Position numbers and translations under genes: made by a program. Source: Paenibacillus timonensis (GTDB lineage: Bacteria; Bacillota; Bacilli; Paenibacillales; Paenibacillaceae). From it: a stretch of 64,000 nt of DNA. This document shows positions 25,464-35,496 of this stretch, piece by piece. A model generated the notes under the pieces. It made no database searches. It had not been told where the DNA came from and was given only the letters and a program-made list of their open reading frames with translations. The DNA is taken from positions 1-64,000 of the forward strand of contig NZ_JAKSXN010000025.1 of assembly GCF_022427145.1 (NCBI RefSeq), given 5' to 3'. Position 1 is the first letter of the stretch; each line of letters opens with the position of its first letter.

Positions 25464-26891
25464 TTATTTGATAATTACATATTCCAAGTCAACCAGCTTG
25501 GCATAGGTCACAATTTGCTCCGTCGTTAAATTCAATGACACAACGGTATGGTGGCCGCCGCCGTTTTCAATCCAGGCTTTTACTCCATCCTGGAAGTTTG
25601 GCTTTACGTTCCAAAGCACGCGGGCCACCGGAAGTTTTGGAGCCGGGACCGTCGGCTCAAAGGCAGTAACCTCATTGATCAAGAGCTTATAATGCGTACC
25701 AAAGTCTGCCATGGAAACAACCACGCCGTCTCCCGCTTTGCCGTCAAATACTAAGCGCGCCGGATCTTCACGATCGCCGATGCCTAGCGGAGAAACGATG
25801 ATTTTCGGCTTGTTGCTTGCCAAAGTCGGATCTACCTCAAGCATATGGGATTGAAGGATGGCTTCCTGACCTCTTGCCATCTCATAGGTATAATCCTCCA
25901 TGAAGCCGGTGGATTGGTTATGGCTCATCACTTTAAGCAAGCGATCGAGCGCTGCCGTCTTCCAGTCTCCTTCACCGGCAAAACCGTATCCTTGGGCCAT
26001 CAAACGTTGGACGGCAAGACCAGGAAGCTGTTTCATCCCATGCAAATCTTCGAAATTCGATGTGAAGGCGTTGTAACCGCCCTTATCAAGGAAACGCTTA
26101 AGAGCGATTTCATAGCTTGCTTGTACTTTTACGCTGGCCTCCCAAGCTTCCTTGCTGTAAGTGCCATAATCAAATTCATAAAGCTCTGCGTATTCCGCAA
26201 ACAAAGCGTCGATCTCTTCCTCCGTAACGGCATTCACGCATTGAACGAGGTCTCCGATCCCAAAGTAGTCCACGGTCCATCCGAATTGAATTTGCGCTTC
26301 CACCTTATCCCCTTCTGTAACCGCAACGTTGCGCATGTTATCGCCAAAACGGGCGACCTTGATATTGAAGCTTTCGTTATAAGCAACCGCTACGTCCATC
26401 CAGTCTGCAATTTGCTGCTGCACTTCCGGGCGTTCCCAATACCCTACAACAATTTTATTTTGCTTTTTCAAACGGGCATTGATAAATCCATATTCACGGT
26501 CGCCATGAGCTGCCTGATTCAGGTTCATGAAGTCCATGTCGATGGTCGCCCAAGGAATGCTTTCATTGAATTGTGTTGCGAGATGAAGCAACGGCTTTTG
26601 CAGCAATTTCGTTCCGCGAATCCACATTTTTGCCGGTGAGAAGGTGTGCATCCAGGTGATGACGCCGGCAACATCGTCGCGATAGTTGACTTCTTTCATG
26701 ATGCTTGTGATCTTATCCGCACTTACAGCCAAGTCCTGCAGTACCAGCGGATAGGGTAAAACACCGCTTTGATTTAACGCATCCGTCATCGTTTGCGCGT
26801 GGGCTTTGACTTCCGCGAGCGCTTCTTCCCCATATAGATGCTGCGAACCTACGACAAACCAAAACTGTTTTGTTCCTGCTGTTGACATCAT
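25464..26891 (-). CDS. araA: L-arabinose isomerase
   Basis: The roughly 475-residue enzyme converts L-arabinose to L-ribulose. The start region [16 protein letters not shown] is diagnostic. Metal and catalytic residues are visible: Glu in [10 protein letters not shown], Glu in GFMEDYTYE, His in [10 protein letters not shown] and His in GGGHHTVVS. Several ATGs lie together. AAGAGG touches the one at 26897, so ATG 26891 (6-nt spacing) is preferred. It is the last gene of the araB-araD-araA operon, with a strong terminator after it. Confidence 0.97.
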   Translation of the reverse strand: MMSTAGTKQFWFVVGSQHLYGEEALAEVKAHAQTMTDALNQSGVLPYPLVLQDLAVSADKITSIMKEVNYRDDVAGVITWMHTFSPAKMWIRGTKLLQKPLLHLATQFNESIPWATIDMDFMNLNQAAHGDREYGFINARLKKQNKIVVGYWERPEVQQQIADWMDVAVAYNESFNIKVARFGDNMRNVAVTEGDKVEAQIQFGWTVDYFGIGDLVQCVNAVTEEEIDALFAEYAELYEFDYGTYSKEAWEASVKVQASYEIALKRFLDKGGYNAFTSNFEDLHGMKQLPGLAVQRLMAQGYGFAGEGDWKTAALDRLLKVMSHNQSTGFMEDYTYEMARGQEAILQSHMLEVDPTLASNKPKIIVSPLGIGDREDPARLVFDGKAGDGVVVSMADFGTHYKLLINEVTAFEPTVPAPKLPVARVLWNVKPNFQDGVKAWIENGGGHHTVVSLNLTTEQIVTYAKLVDLEYVIIK

Positions 26892-26924
26892 GATCATCCT
26901 CTTTTCATTATTGAATAATAGGGG

Positions 26925-27620
26925 TTATTTCTGCCCGTAATAAGCGTTTTTTCCATGTTTCCGCAGATAATGCTTATCCAGAATACGCTGCGGCAGTTCT
27001 TCGGCAAAATGATTGAGTTCCCGGGCAAATAAATTCATTTTACAAACCTCTTCCAAAACAACGCTGTTCACTACCGCCGATTTTGCATCTTTCCCCCAGG
27101 TAAACGGCGCATGGCCATGAAGCAAGATACCGGGAATGGCCATCACGTCCAGCCCGCGCTGCTCAAAGGTTTCGATGATGACACGGCCGGTTTCCGCTTC
27201 GTAACCGCGGTCAATCTCCTCTTGAGTTAGGAAACGGGCACAGGGTACGGGTCCATAGAAGGTGTCTGCATGCGTAGTCCCCATCACGGGCACATCAAGG
27301 CCCGCTTGCGCCCAAACGGTCGCCCAGGTGGAATGCGTGTGCACGATGCCGCCGATTTCCGCGAAATGTTTATACAATACGGCGTGAGTCGCCGTGTCCG
27401 ATGAAGGCCTCATCTCTCCTTCGACTACATTTCCATCCAAATCGACAACCACCATATCATCGGGTTTCATCGCTTCATAACTGACGCCGCTAGGTTTGAT
27501 AACGAACAACCCGCTTTCCCGGTCAACGGCGCTCACATTTCCCCACGTGAATTTCACGAGTCCGTGTTTAGGCAAATCCAGATTCGCCTGGTATACTTCT
27601 TCCTTCAGTTGCTCCAGCAT
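26925..27620 (-). CDS. araD: L-ribulose-5-phosphate 4-epimerase
   Basis: The 231-residue class II aldolase-fold enzyme makes D-xylulose 5-phosphate. Zinc ligands are in [13 protein letters not shown] and the later [21 protein letters not shown] is the phosphate loop. The ATG at 27620 starts one base after the stop of araB, with GGAGGGG as ribosome binding site inside araB, so translation is probably coupled. Confidence 0.97.
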   Translation of the reverse strand: MLEQLKEEVYQANLDLPKHGLVKFTWGNVSAVDRESGLFVIKPSGVSYEAMKPDDMVVVDLDGNVVEGEMRPSSDTATHAVLYKHFAEIGGIVHTHSTWATVWAQAGLDVPVMGTTHADTFYGPVPCARFLTQEEIDRGYEAETGRVIIETFEQRGLDVMAIPGILLHGHAPFTWGKDAKSAVVNSVVLEEVCKMNLFARELNHFAEELPQRILDKHYLRKHGKNAYYGQK

Positions 27621-27621
27621 G

Positions 27622-29244
27622 TCAACCCCTCCAGTTCTCCTCCAGATGATCTACAGCGGCGCGCTCAATCGCCAGGCCTTTTTTGTAACGGTCGGTAAAC
27701 ACTTCGAAACCTTTAACGTCCACTCCATCCGGAACCATTTCCTGCGCCTGGACGTCTTTAAAAACCTTGTGGTCAAGAAAATCTTCCAGGCTTTCCTGCT
27801 GATCTTTGTTTATCATGTACGAGGCCAAAATCGCCATGCCCCATGCCCCTCCTTCGCCGGCGGTGGCCATCACTGAAACCGGAACATTCAGTGCTGCCGA
27901 GACAATCTTCTGTCCGACCACAGGGGTTTTAAAAAGACCGCCATGGGCTAGAACTTTATCGATGGCTACGTCTTCTTCCTTTGTCAGAATATCCATGCCG
28001 ATTTTCAAGGCACCAAAAGAGGTAAAAAGATGCGTCCGCATGAAATTGGCCAAATTGAAATTGCTCTCCGGAGAGCGGACAAACAGCGGCCTGCCTTTAT
28101 CCAATCCGGTGATATTTTCCCCGGAGAAATAACCATAGCTAAGCAATCCTCCGCCGTCGGGATCCGCTTCCAAGGCTTTATGCAGCAGCACACTGAAAAT
28201 TTGATTCGTATCGGCTTGTTGCCCCATAGCCTCGTAAAACTCGCGGAACAACCCCAGCCAGGCGTTGATATCGCTTGAACAGTTGTTGGCGTGGACCATG
28301 CCGACCGGACTGCCGTTTGGCGTCGTCACCAAATCGATTTCCGGGTACACCTTGGAAAATTCTCGCTCCAATACAATCATGGCGAAAACGGAAGTTCCAA
28401 CGGAGATATTCCCGGTACGTTTCCTCACGCTATTCGTTGCAACCATCCCTGTTCCCGCATCTCCTTCCGGAGGACAAAGCGGAATGCCAGGTTGCAAGCT
28501 TTGCGATACATCCAGAAGCTTGGCTCCGGCTTCAGTCAATTGGCCTGCCTGCTGGCCTGAGATACGGACTTCGGGAAGAATATCTTTAAGCTTCCACGGG
28601 TAACCTTTGGCGGCAACGAGTTCATCAAATTGCTTGAGCATCAATCCATTATAATTGCGTATGGATTCATCAATCGGGAACATGCCCGAAGCATCTCCGA
28701 TGCCAATCGTCTTGTTACCGGTCAACAGCCAGTGAATGTATCCGGATAAAGTCGTTAGATAATCGATCCGAGGGACATGTGGTTCTTCGTTTAAAATGGC
28801 TTGATAAAGATGAGCAATGCTCCACCGTTCAGGAATGTTGAACCGGAATTTATCCGTTAATGCTTTAGCCGCGGCGCCGGTTGTCGAATTACGCCAGGTC
28901 CGAAACGGAACAAGCAGCTCGCCCGTGTGGTCAAAAGCCATATACCCATGCATCATTCCGGAAAACCCGATAGAACCAGTAGTTCGAAGGGTGATTCCAA
29001 ATTGCCGTTCGACTTCCTGCTTCATTTCACGATAAGCTTCTTGCATCCCTGTGATGATATCCGTCAAGTTGTACGTCCAATATCCGTCTTTCAGGAGGTT
29101 TTCCCATTCATAGCTTCCGGATGCAATCGTTTCAAAACGCCGATCAATCAGCACCGCTTTAATGCGAGTGGATCCGAATTCGATTCCCAGAGATGTTTCC
29201 CCATTGGCAATCGCTTGTTTCACGTCTACATGATTCATGATCAC
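27622..29244 (-). CDS. araB: FGGY-family L-ribulokinase
   Basis: The 540-residue sugar kinase has the two actin-like FGGY domains: [17 protein letters not shown] at the N-terminal phosphate loop, [12 protein letters not shown] in the second domain and the adenosine loop [13 protein letters not shown]. Its position as first gene of the ara operon supports ribulokinase rather than xylulokinase. It belongs to the class that lacks close similarity to E. coli AraB. GTG 29244 is 6 nt after GAGAGGGG; ATG 29238 is an alternative. Expression is driven by the AraR-covered promoter upstream. Confidence 0.92.
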   Translation of the reverse strand: MIMNHVDVKQAIANGETSLGIEFGSTRIKAVLIDRRFETIASGSYEWENLLKDGYWTYNLTDIITGMQEAYREMKQEVERQFGITLRTTGSIGFSGMMHGYMAFDHTGELLVPFRTWRNSTTGAAAKALTDKFRFNIPERWSIAHLYQAILNEEPHVPRIDYLTTLSGYIHWLLTGNKTIGIGDASGMFPIDESIRNYNGLMLKQFDELVAAKGYPWKLKDILPEVRISGQQAGQLTEAGAKLLDVSQSLQPGIPLCPPEGDAGTGMVATNSVRKRTGNISVGTSVFAMIVLEREFSKVYPEIDLVTTPNGSPVGMVHANNCSSDINAWLGLFREFYEAMGQQADTNQIFSVLLHKALEADPDGGGLLSYGYFSGENITGLDKGRPLFVRSPESNFNLANFMRTHLFTSFGALKIGMDILTKEEDVAIDKVLAHGGLFKTPVVGQKIVSAALNVPVSVMATAGEGGAWGMAILASYMINKDQQESLEDFLDHKVFKDVQAQEMVPDGVDVKGFEVFTDRYKKGLAIERAAVDHLEENWRG

Positions 29245-29314
29245 GTAAATCCCCTCTCCGATACGGTTTTCATATCAATATTCGAAAGAATACGCTTTCC
29301 TTACTGACAGACTT

Positions 29315-29343
29315 AGTATATTTTTTGTACGTACATTTGTCAA
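29315..29343 (-). promoter_or_regulatory. araB promoter with AraR operator in the spacer
   Basis: On the minus strand, TTGACA (29338-29343) and TATACT (29315-29320) are separated by exactly 17 bp. The spacer contains the palindrome AAATGTACGTACAAAA (29323-29338), which fits the AraR box ATTTGTACGTACAAAT. Repressor bound here would block RNA polymerase directly. Confidence 0.85.
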
Positions 29344-29350
29344 TCTTAAT

Positions 29351-29370
29351 AGTTATATATGCATACAACT
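29351..29370. promoter_or_regulatory. second AraR-like operator
   Basis: AGTTATATATGCATACAACT is a near-palindrome of the same type as the AraR box. It lies just upstream of the araB -35 element, so two operators could be bound cooperatively. Confidence 0.6.
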
Positions 29371-29416
29371 ATCACTACAACAACTTTTTTCCTTCTCCCT
29401 GTCGCTTTTATAAGGA

Positions 29417-29459
29417 TTTTCATTCATGAAAAATCATGTTAAAATCTGTACATACAACT
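29417..29459 (+). promoter_or_regulatory. araR promoter and AraR-like operator
   Basis: TTTTCA (29417-29422), a 17-bp spacer and TAAAAT (29440-29445) could drive araR. ATCTGTACATACAACT (29444-29459) overlaps the start region and resembles an AraR box, suggesting autoregulation. Confidence 0.6.
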
Positions 29460-29508
29460 ATTCGGCATAAATCAATTAGTGCGCGAGAACATGAAAGAAG
29501 TGGGTTAA

Positions 29509-30600
29509 ATGAAGCCAAAATATCAGGTCATCATTGAGGATATAAAGAGCAATATTCTCTCGGGAATTTACGGAGTAGGGGAACAAATCCCTACGGAATC
29601 GGCTTTGCAGGACAAATACCAAGTGAGCCGCCAGACGGTTCGGAAAGCCATTTTGGAATTGTCGAACGAGGGGTTCTTGAGAAGCGAAAAGGGGTCCGGC
29701 ACATACGTCAGCGGCCAATACCGCTCCAAATCCGCCGGGAATTCCAATAAGAAAACGATTGGGGTCATCACCACTTATATTTCGGACTACATTTTCCCTT
29801 CGATTATCCGCGGAATTGAAGGGCGATTGAACGAAGATAACTATTCGCTGCTGTTGGCCAGTACCAATAATGATGTCGCGCAGGAAAAAAAAGCTCTGGA
29901 AATGATGTTGTCCTATGGCGTAGACGGATTGATTATCGAACCGACGAAAAGCAATTTATACAACCCCAATATCGCTTATTACCTGTCGTTCAAGGAACAG
30001 GACGTTCCCTTCATCATGATCAATGCCTATTATGAAGAATTGGAGGTCCCTTTCTTTTGTCTTGACGACGTGCAGTCGAGCTACCTTGCAACCAAAGAAC
30101 TGATTTCCAAAGGACACACCCAGATTGGAATTATTTCCAAGATGGATGATTTGCAAGGAAAGTATCGCATGAAGGGGTATATCAAGGCTCTTGGAGAAGC
30201 GAAATTAAGATTTCACCCGGAGCAAGTGCTCTCTTACGATACGGAGACCAAGCCGGATTTATCCGCCGCTTTGAAGAAGTTCCTCAATGAAAACCGGGAT
30301 GATTTGACGGCCATCGTTTGCTACAACGATGAAGTGGGGTTGGAAGTCGTCAATGGATGCAGACAGCTTGGCATATTAATCCCGGACGAATTATCGATTA
30401 TTGGCCAGGACAATTCTTATATCGCCAAAAATGCGAACATCAAACTCACGACACTGACCCACCCGCAAGAGCAAATGGGGCGCGATGCAGCGGACTGGAT
30501 CATAAAAAAACTGCAGGGGAGGAAGGATTTACCGAACAACACCTATTACCAACCCGTGTTAATTGAAGGCGAGACGGTAAAAGAGATGGAAGTACAATGA
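29509..30600 (+). CDS. araR: arabinose-responsive repressor (GntR-HTH/LacI-sensor)
   Basis: The 363-residue chimera combines a GntR winged helix (residues 1-75, LSGIYGVGEQIPTESALQDK and YQVSRQTVRKAILELSNEG) with a LacI-type sugar-binding domain (IGVITTYISDYIFPSIIRGI, MMLSYGVDGLIIEPTKS). This architecture is AraR of Bacillus. It is divergent from araB, with three operator-like sites between them. The ATG at 29509 has a weak ribosome binding site (AAGTGGG), which fits low repressor levels. Confidence 0.94.
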   Translation: MKPKYQVIIEDIKSNILSGIYGVGEQIPTESALQDKYQVSRQTVRKAILELSNEGFLRSEKGSGTYVSGQYRSKSAGNSNKKTIGVITTYISDYIFPSIIRGIEGRLNEDNYSLLLASTNNDVAQEKKALEMMLSYGVDGLIIEPTKSNLYNPNIAYYLSFKEQDVPFIMINAYYEELEVPFFCLDDVQSSYLATKELISKGHTQIGIISKMDDLQGKYRMKGYIKALGEAKLRFHPEQVLSYDTETKPDLSAALKKFLNENRDDLTAIVCYNDEVGLEVVNGCRQLGILIPDELSIIGQDNSYIAKNANIKLTTLTHPQEQMGRDAADWIIKKLQGRKDLPNNTYYQPVLIEGETVKEMEVQ

Positions 30601-30702
30601 TCTTTGGTACAGTGGGAAGCAGCGCCCTGATAATAACATTAAAAAATACGAGGGCATTCCCCCGGGGGATTCCGCAAGCTGCAAAGCTAACTCATATATG
30701 TA

Positions 30703-30732
30703 AGGGCCGGCATCCTGAATGATGCCGGCCCT
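30703..30732 (+). terminator. hairpin downstream of araR
   Basis: A perfect 12-bp stem (AGGGCCGGCATC / GATGCCGGCCCT) with a 6-base loop; the T-tract is poor. It is a likely terminator or transcript-end stabiliser. Confidence 0.6.
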
Positions 30733-30860
30733 GGTTATACTCCATCGAACGAGGCTTGTTTCGGAAGAAGAGACGCTTCTTTTTCCCATTCCTCAATGCG
30801 CCTCATCTATGTTTACGATTGGTTTTCCGTCTATAAATCAACTTTGAGGACACTTTACTT

Positions 30861-31088
30861 TTAGTTTGTTTTCAATCTCTCTTCCAATTCCTGTCTAATC
30901 TTGCCTTCATTTTTTTCATACTTTACATATTTCAACATAATGATGGCTCCGATTGCAAAGAAAATCGCCGGCAGCCAGGTAAAGCAAAACTTGATGGCTG
31001 CCAATGCTTGAGGCGTCTGTGTCGCATTTGCCACATAACCTGCAGAATCCAAGATTAACGAAGGAATAAAGCTTCCCCATATTTTCAA
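30861..31088 (-). pseudogene. GPH-type sugar:cation symporter, C-terminal fragment
   Basis: About 75 residues of the last two helices survive (GYVANATQTPQALAAIKFCF, LPAIFFAIGAIIMLKYVKY), with the basic/acidic tail typical of the glycoside-pentoside-hexuronide family. The other nine or ten helices are absent, and the frame runs into an aldolase fragment. Given the ara operon next door, the lost gene may have been a pentoside or arabinose importer. Confidence 0.75.
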
Positions 31089-31155
31089 GATCAACGCCGC
31101 CAGTTGGCATAATGCTTACGTGAGGCATAGGACCTTTAATCGCCTTCACAAAATA
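31083..31155 (-). pseudogene. KDPG/KHG aldolase (Eda) internal fragment
   Basis: The minus strand encodes YFVKAIKGPMPHVSIMPTGG, followed by VDLEN. This is the phosphate-binding strand/loop block of 2-keto-3-deoxygluconate-6-phosphate aldolase (family pattern IKALKGPLPxxPxMPTGGV). Neither the start nor the catalytic Lys region is present. It abuts the symporter fragment on one side and overlaps the integrase fragment on the other. Confidence 0.7.
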
Positions 31156-31386
31156 GCTTTTTACGGATTGCGACGCCGTGAAATTGTCGGGCTCAAATGG
31201 GACGCCATCAGCTTTCAGCATCAGACCATTACCATCAAGCACACCGTTATCCCTGTATCTTATGAGGGCAAACAAATCATCGTTGCAAAAGACCGGGCCA
31301 AGAACAAATTGAGTTACCGCACTTTGCCGCTCGTCCTGAAAAAGCATATTTTACGCCGGATTCGATTTCTTCGGCTCAAGTGGTGA
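31150..31386 (+). pseudogene. tyrosine recombinase (integrase) fragment
   Basis: About 78 residues match the start of the catalytic domain of phage-type integrases: AFYGLRRREIVGLKWDAISF with the first catalytic Arg, then QTITIKHTVI and AKNKLSYRTLPL. The N-terminal SAM-like domain and the distal HxxR and Tyr box are absent. It lies about 85 bp from the 3' end of a tRNA-Leu gene, a usual integration site, so it is probably a relic of an integrated element. Confidence 0.8.
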
Positions 31387-31413
31387 GCAATACCTTACAA
31401 AATACCAAGTATG

Positions 31414-31451
31414 CAAAAAGCTCTTGAATTCCACGAGGGAATCCAAGAGCT
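31414..31451 (-). terminator. terminator of the first tRNA-Leu gene
   Basis: On the minus strand, GAGCTCTTG with GATTCC pairs with GGAATTCAAGAGC and is followed by TTTTTGC. Confidence 0.8.
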
Positions 31452-31469
31452 CGTCAATTGTTTGAGTAA

Positions 31470-31554
<85 letters not shown>

Positions 31555-31592
31555 GTTTGTGGTTGATGCATTGTTTTGCAGCAACGAAATAT

Positions 31593-31621
31593 ATAATATC
31601 ATTTATATATCGAAGAGTCAA
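31593..31621 (-). promoter_or_regulatory. tRNA-Leu promoter (copy 1)
   Basis: On the minus strand, TTGACT (31616-31621), 17 bp and TATTAT (31593-31598) make a good sigma-A promoter, 38 bp ahead of the tRNA. Confidence 0.75.
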
Positions 31622-31625
31622 CACT

Positions 31626-31662
31626 AAAAAAGGGACCAACCCGTCACCGCCGGTTAGTCCCT
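31626..31662 (-). terminator. terminator of the arabinan/arabinoxylan locus
   Basis: On the minus strand, AGGGACTAACC pairs with GGTTGGTCCCT and is followed by six T. It separates the GH2 gene from the tRNA promoter. Confidence 0.85.
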
Positions 31663-31679
31663 TCCTCCGCTCGGTGGAA

Positions 31680-33446
31680 TCAAGCTAAATTAATTTCCTT
31701 GATTTTATCCATCGGGAACTTCGGTTTCCGTTCTTCCGTCAACAGCCCGTTGATTTCTTGCTGCACATCGGTTAATTGCGTATAGCAAAAGCCGCAAATA
31801 TAGTCGACGCTTTTGATCGCCTGAATCAAGCCTTCGAAACGGCTCAGGAACTCCTCGTCCGTCCGTACCTGATGTCCATACCCCCACCCTTTATCCGATT
31901 CGAAAGCAATCCCGCCGAACTCGGTAATCATGATCGGCTGACCTTTGTACTCGTAACCGTCGGCCAGCGCGTATTTCCATTGGTTGCAGGAAATTTCCTT
32001 GTTGACGATGGCGTCCTTGTTGCCCGCATACCGTTTGAGGAAACCTTCTCCCGTCTCGACGTAGTCGTGCAGCGTAATAATATCGGAAATCGTATGCTCC
32101 CAGCCGTCATTCGTAATGACCGGCCGGTACGGGTCAATGGATTTGGTCAGATGGTAGATGGTTTCCGTAAATTTCTGCTGTCTCTGATCGTGCCGAATGT
32201 AGGGAACCCCCCAGGACTCGTTAAACGGAACCCAGGTGATAATGCTGGGATGGTTATACTGCTGATGGACGATTTCCAGCCATTCCTTGGTGAAGTTCTC
32301 TACCGCATCATCATGAAATTCGAAGGTTGCCGCCATTTCCGACCATACCAAGAGCCCTTTCACGTCGCACCAATACAGGAAGCGGGCATCCTCGATTTTC
32401 ATATGCTTGCGCACCCCGTTATAGCCCATTTCCAGCATGTAGTCGATATCGGCAATAAGCGCCTCCTCGCTCGGCGGAGTCAGGTGACTCTCCGGCCAGT
32501 ACCCTTGGTCCAACATCAGCCTTTGGTAGATCGGCACATTGTTGAGCAGCACTTTGCCTTTCTCGATCGATACCTTTCTCATGCCAAAATAAGAGAACAC
32601 GCGGTCTACGACGACCTCATCCAAATACAGCACGAATTCCACGTCATATAAATTCGGTTGAGCGGGCGACCAGAACGATCTTTTCCATGGGCCGTTCGCT
32701 TCATGCACCAAGTCGACTTCCACGCTTAAGCGGGGCCGATCGACCGCAAGGCTTACCGTTTTTACATGATGATCCTTCAGGGTCACGATGGCTTCGAGCC
32801 TCAAGCTCCCCGCCCTGGTCTCAAGACCATGCACCCGGTAATCAAACGACACTCGGGCATGATCGAGATCAGGCGTGATTTTTACCGTATCCAGCCGTTG
32901 CTCCTCCACGTATTCCAGCCAGACCGTCTGCCAAATGCCCGTACTCTGAACATAAAAGCACTCGAAGTTATCTTTCGTCCAACGCTGCTTACCCCGGGGT
33001 TGGGTACAGTCGTTACTATCCTCCGCCTTGAGCGTGATCACATTATCCGCACCGAAGACCAGGTAGGGCGTGATATCTAGGGAAAATGCGGCATAGGCCC
33101 CCTGATGTCCGCCCGCCGACTCCCCGTTCACCCATACCTTGGCGATATAATCCACCGCCTGAAAGTGCAAGATGACTCGCTTTCCAGCCGCTTCCTTTGG
33201 GATCGGCACGCTCTTGCTGTACCACACCCGTGCATGGAATTCCTCCAGGCCGATGCCGCTAGCCTTGGTTTCGTACGTAAACGGAACCTTAATTTTATGC
33301 GTTCCCGCGAGCTGCTTCTGCCACTTTTCGGCTTCGCCGACATTCTGATCGTCGAAGCGGAAGTCCCATTCGCCGTTCAGGTTCATCCATTCGTTTCGGA
33401 CGAACTGGGGCCTCGGATAATCTTTGATATAACCTTTGGTAGTCAT
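31680..33446 (-). CDS. glycoside hydrolase family 2 protein (beta-galactosidase-type)
   Basis: The roughly 588-residue cytoplasmic enzyme begins YPRPQFVRNEWMNLNGEWDF. It has a sugar-binding domain (about 10-190), an immunoglobulin-like domain (about 195-300) and a TIM barrel. The acid/base Glu is in WVPFNESWG and the nucleophile Glu in MITEFGGIAF. There is no signal peptide. ATG 33446 is 7 nt after AGGAGG and 15 bp after the stop of the GH51 gene. Its place beside an arabinofuranosidase and a sugar importer suggests it removes beta-linked galactose, xylose or arabinopyranose from imported oligosaccharides; specificity is not readable. Confidence 0.9.
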   Translation of the reverse strand: MTTKGYIKDYPRPQFVRNEWMNLNGEWDFRFDDQNVGEAEKWQKQLAGTHKIKVPFTYETKASGIGLEEFHARVWYSKSVPIPKEAAGKRVILHFQAVDYIAKVWVNGESAGGHQGAYAAFSLDITPYLVFGADNVITLKAEDSNDCTQPRGKQRWTKDNFECFYVQSTGIWQTVWLEYVEEQRLDTVKITPDLDHARVSFDYRVHGLETRAGSLRLEAIVTLKDHHVKTVSLAVDRPRLSVEVDLVHEANGPWKRSFWSPAQPNLYDVEFVLYLDEVVVDRVFSYFGMRKVSIEKGKVLLNNVPIYQRLMLDQGYWPESHLTPPSEEALIADIDYMLEMGYNGVRKHMKIEDARFLYWCDVKGLLVWSEMAATFEFHDDAVENFTKEWLEIVHQQYNHPSIITWVPFNESWGVPYIRHDQRQQKFTETIYHLTKSIDPYRPVITNDGWEHTISDIITLHDYVETGEGFLKRYAGNKDAIVNKEISCNQWKYALADGYEYKGQPIMITEFGGIAFESDKGWGYGHQVRTDEEFLSRFEGLIQAIKSVDYICGFCYTQLTDVQQEINGLLTEERKPKFPMDKIKEINLA

Positions 33447-33460
33447 GTGATGCCTCCTGT

Positions 33461-35473
33461 TTACGGGTTCGTTCTCATTTCCAACGCATATATGGATGAC
33501 GGACGAAGAGGATATCCGGTCTTCCATGTCTCGATCGGTACGACGCTCATTTTGCTGGCGATCCGATTCGGCTCGAACACGGTATTCAAGTCCTGATCGG
33601 AGTCTCCCGTAATGACATGAAGGAGCGTTCCTTCGGAAACTTCAAGCTCACGCAAATCAAGGGTCGTCATCACTTCATGCAAGCTCCGGTTGACGATAAA
33701 GACCGTGATCACGCTGCCCTCTTCATTCGTGCAGGCTACGACATCCAGATCCGGGAGCGCATCCAGCTTGATCGGAGCCGGCTTATTCGTTTGAACGGAG
33801 AAGGTCCCGCATTCGATGCGCACAGGCAGCAATCGCGTGATTTTCCGTCCGGCATAAAGCTTCATCACTTCATAAGTCGGGGTTCCGTAAACGGTGAGCG
33901 GATGCCCGCTCCAGCCCGGCAGCTTGCCGCAATATTGGTCGGCATAATGATCGCCAACCCGGATGCATCCCCCAAGCCAGCCGTTGACCAAGTCGGAGAA
34001 GCTGCCGATGTGCACCAGATCGCTCGCGCGCAGCATTTCGTTCAGATTGGCCGCGTTGGCAACCGCTGCGCCCAGCGTATGCTCTTCCGGCACTCCTTTT
34101 CTCACGTTATTGGGATAGTACATCGTGTTATATTCGGTTATTGCCAGCTTCACATGGCTGTGTTTCGGACTTTCCAAGATTTGTTCTCTCGTCTGCTCGA
34201 TATGGTGTCTCGTCCATTCCGGGAAGCTGGCGATCGCCTTATAGCGCTCTTCCGCCGGCGTGCTGCGGTCCATCGCAAAGCGGTTGTACCCATGATACAA
34301 GTGCAGGGTCAGGTAATCGATCCGCTCTCCCGCGATTTCAAGCACCGCCTTGTTCCAGTCCGGATCGGTATGTCCGCAGGCTAAAATCACAATCGCAGGG
34401 TCGGTCGCCTTCATGGCTTCGATGAAGGTTACGGTACGCCGAGCGAAATCGTCGGCGGTACACGTCCCTACCTGCCAAGCGCCCCACACCTCGTTGCCGA
34501 TCTCCCAGTACTTCACGTTGTAGGGTTCAGGGGATCCATTGGCGGCGCGGATCGCCCCCATGGGGGTATCAGCGCCTCCATTGCAGTATTCAACCCACTG
34601 CGCAGCTTCCTCTGGCGTTCCGGAGCCGTCATTCACGCAGATCAGCGGTTCGACCTGCAGCTCCCGACAGAACCGGATGAATTCATCCGTACCGAAATAT
34701 TTGCTCGTCCAGCCTCCCCACGCCTCGTTGTACATGACCGGGCGTTCAAGCACCGGTCCGATGCCGTGTTCAAAGTGGTACGCGCTGATATAGTTGCCGG
34801 CCAGCCTCATCATCCCGGCGTTCAAATCCCTCGCCATCTCGACCACTTCCCGCTTCACGAAGCCGATATGGTCCTCCGGCAGCAAGGAGATATGATCGAT
34901 CCAGAGCATGCCGGTGGATACGCTGTCTTGCCATCTTGGATGCTCCGCAGGCACATAAATGCGGAATTCCGCATCGGCGCAATCCCTGCTGATGGTCAAC
35001 ATGGCCTCATATTCCCGCCAATTGTGGCTGTCCAGCTCAATCCGTTCCAGGCCTAAACGTTCCTGACGAAGCCGGTCCACAACCTCGACAATGACATAGC
35101 TGATTTCAACCGAAGCCCTGGCCACCAGTTTGATCGAATAGCGGATCGGCCCTTTAATCGCGAGCTGCTGAGCGATTCCCGCGTAAGCCTCATCATCGCT
35201 CAGTATCCGAATGCGCTGAGCGCGTCCCGAGTGCTTTGGCGCCGGAGCTTCCAGGGCATATTTCGTATTACGTCCGTTCGTGTAGGGATACCATCTTCCC
35301 GACACCTCGGCCTTCCCTTCCGCTTCGCTCTCCAAATCCATGTCTTTCAGCGGAAAGGCCAGCATCGCTTCCATATGATCCCGGATGTCTTCAACGAAAT
35401 GTCCAAACAAGTAGGGGTTAATCCCATGCCCGTTCGACTGGCTGCCGTCGATGGTAATCGTGGCTTTATTCAT
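33461..35473 (-). CDS. GH51 alpha-L-arabinofuranosidase
   Basis: The roughly 670-residue intracellular enzyme removes arabinofuranose from oligosaccharides. It has the GH51 start GHGINPYLFGHFVEDIRDHM. The barrel carries acid/base Glu in KYWEIGNEVWGAW and nucleophile Glu in LAITEYNTMYY. A C-terminal jelly-roll begins near IECGTFSVQ. Residues between about 60 and 190 form an inserted carbohydrate-binding-like beta domain, longer than in minimal GH51 enzymes. ATG 35473 follows GGAGG; TTG 35476 is an alternative. Its product feeds AraA, AraB and AraD. Confidence 0.94.
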   Translation of the reverse strand: MNKATITIDGSQSNGHGINPYLFGHFVEDIRDHMEAMLAFPLKDMDLESEAEGKAEVSGRWYPYTNGRNTKYALEAPAPKHSGRAQRIRILSDDEAYAGIAQQLAIKGPIRYSIKLVARASVEISYVIVEVVDRLRQERLGLERIELDSHNWREYEAMLTISRDCADAEFRIYVPAEHPRWQDSVSTGMLWIDHISLLPEDHIGFVKREVVEMARDLNAGMMRLAGNYISAYHFEHGIGPVLERPVMYNEAWGGWTSKYFGTDEFIRFCRELQVEPLICVNDGSGTPEEAAQWVEYCNGGADTPMGAIRAANGSPEPYNVKYWEIGNEVWGAWQVGTCTADDFARRTVTFIEAMKATDPAIVILACGHTDPDWNKAVLEIAGERIDYLTLHLYHGYNRFAMDRSTPAEERYKAIASFPEWTRHHIEQTREQILESPKHSHVKLAITEYNTMYYPNNVRKGVPEEHTLGAAVANAANLNEMLRASDLVHIGSFSDLVNGWLGGCIRVGDHYADQYCGKLPGWSGHPLTVYGTPTYEVMKLYAGRKITRLLPVRIECGTFSVQTNKPAPIKLDALPDLDVVACTNEEGSVITVFIVNRSLHEVMTTLDLRELEVSEGTLLHVITGDSDQDLNTVFEPNRIASKMSVVPIETWKTGYPLRPSSIYALEMRTNP

Positions 35474-35496
35474 CAATGGTTTACCTCCGTTCGCGT

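Noticed and set aside
30916-31347. Single 143-codon minus-strand gene containing the aldolase motif
   Set aside because: Only about 25 residues match aldolase. The rest is antisense to the integrase fragment or out-of-frame symporter sequence.
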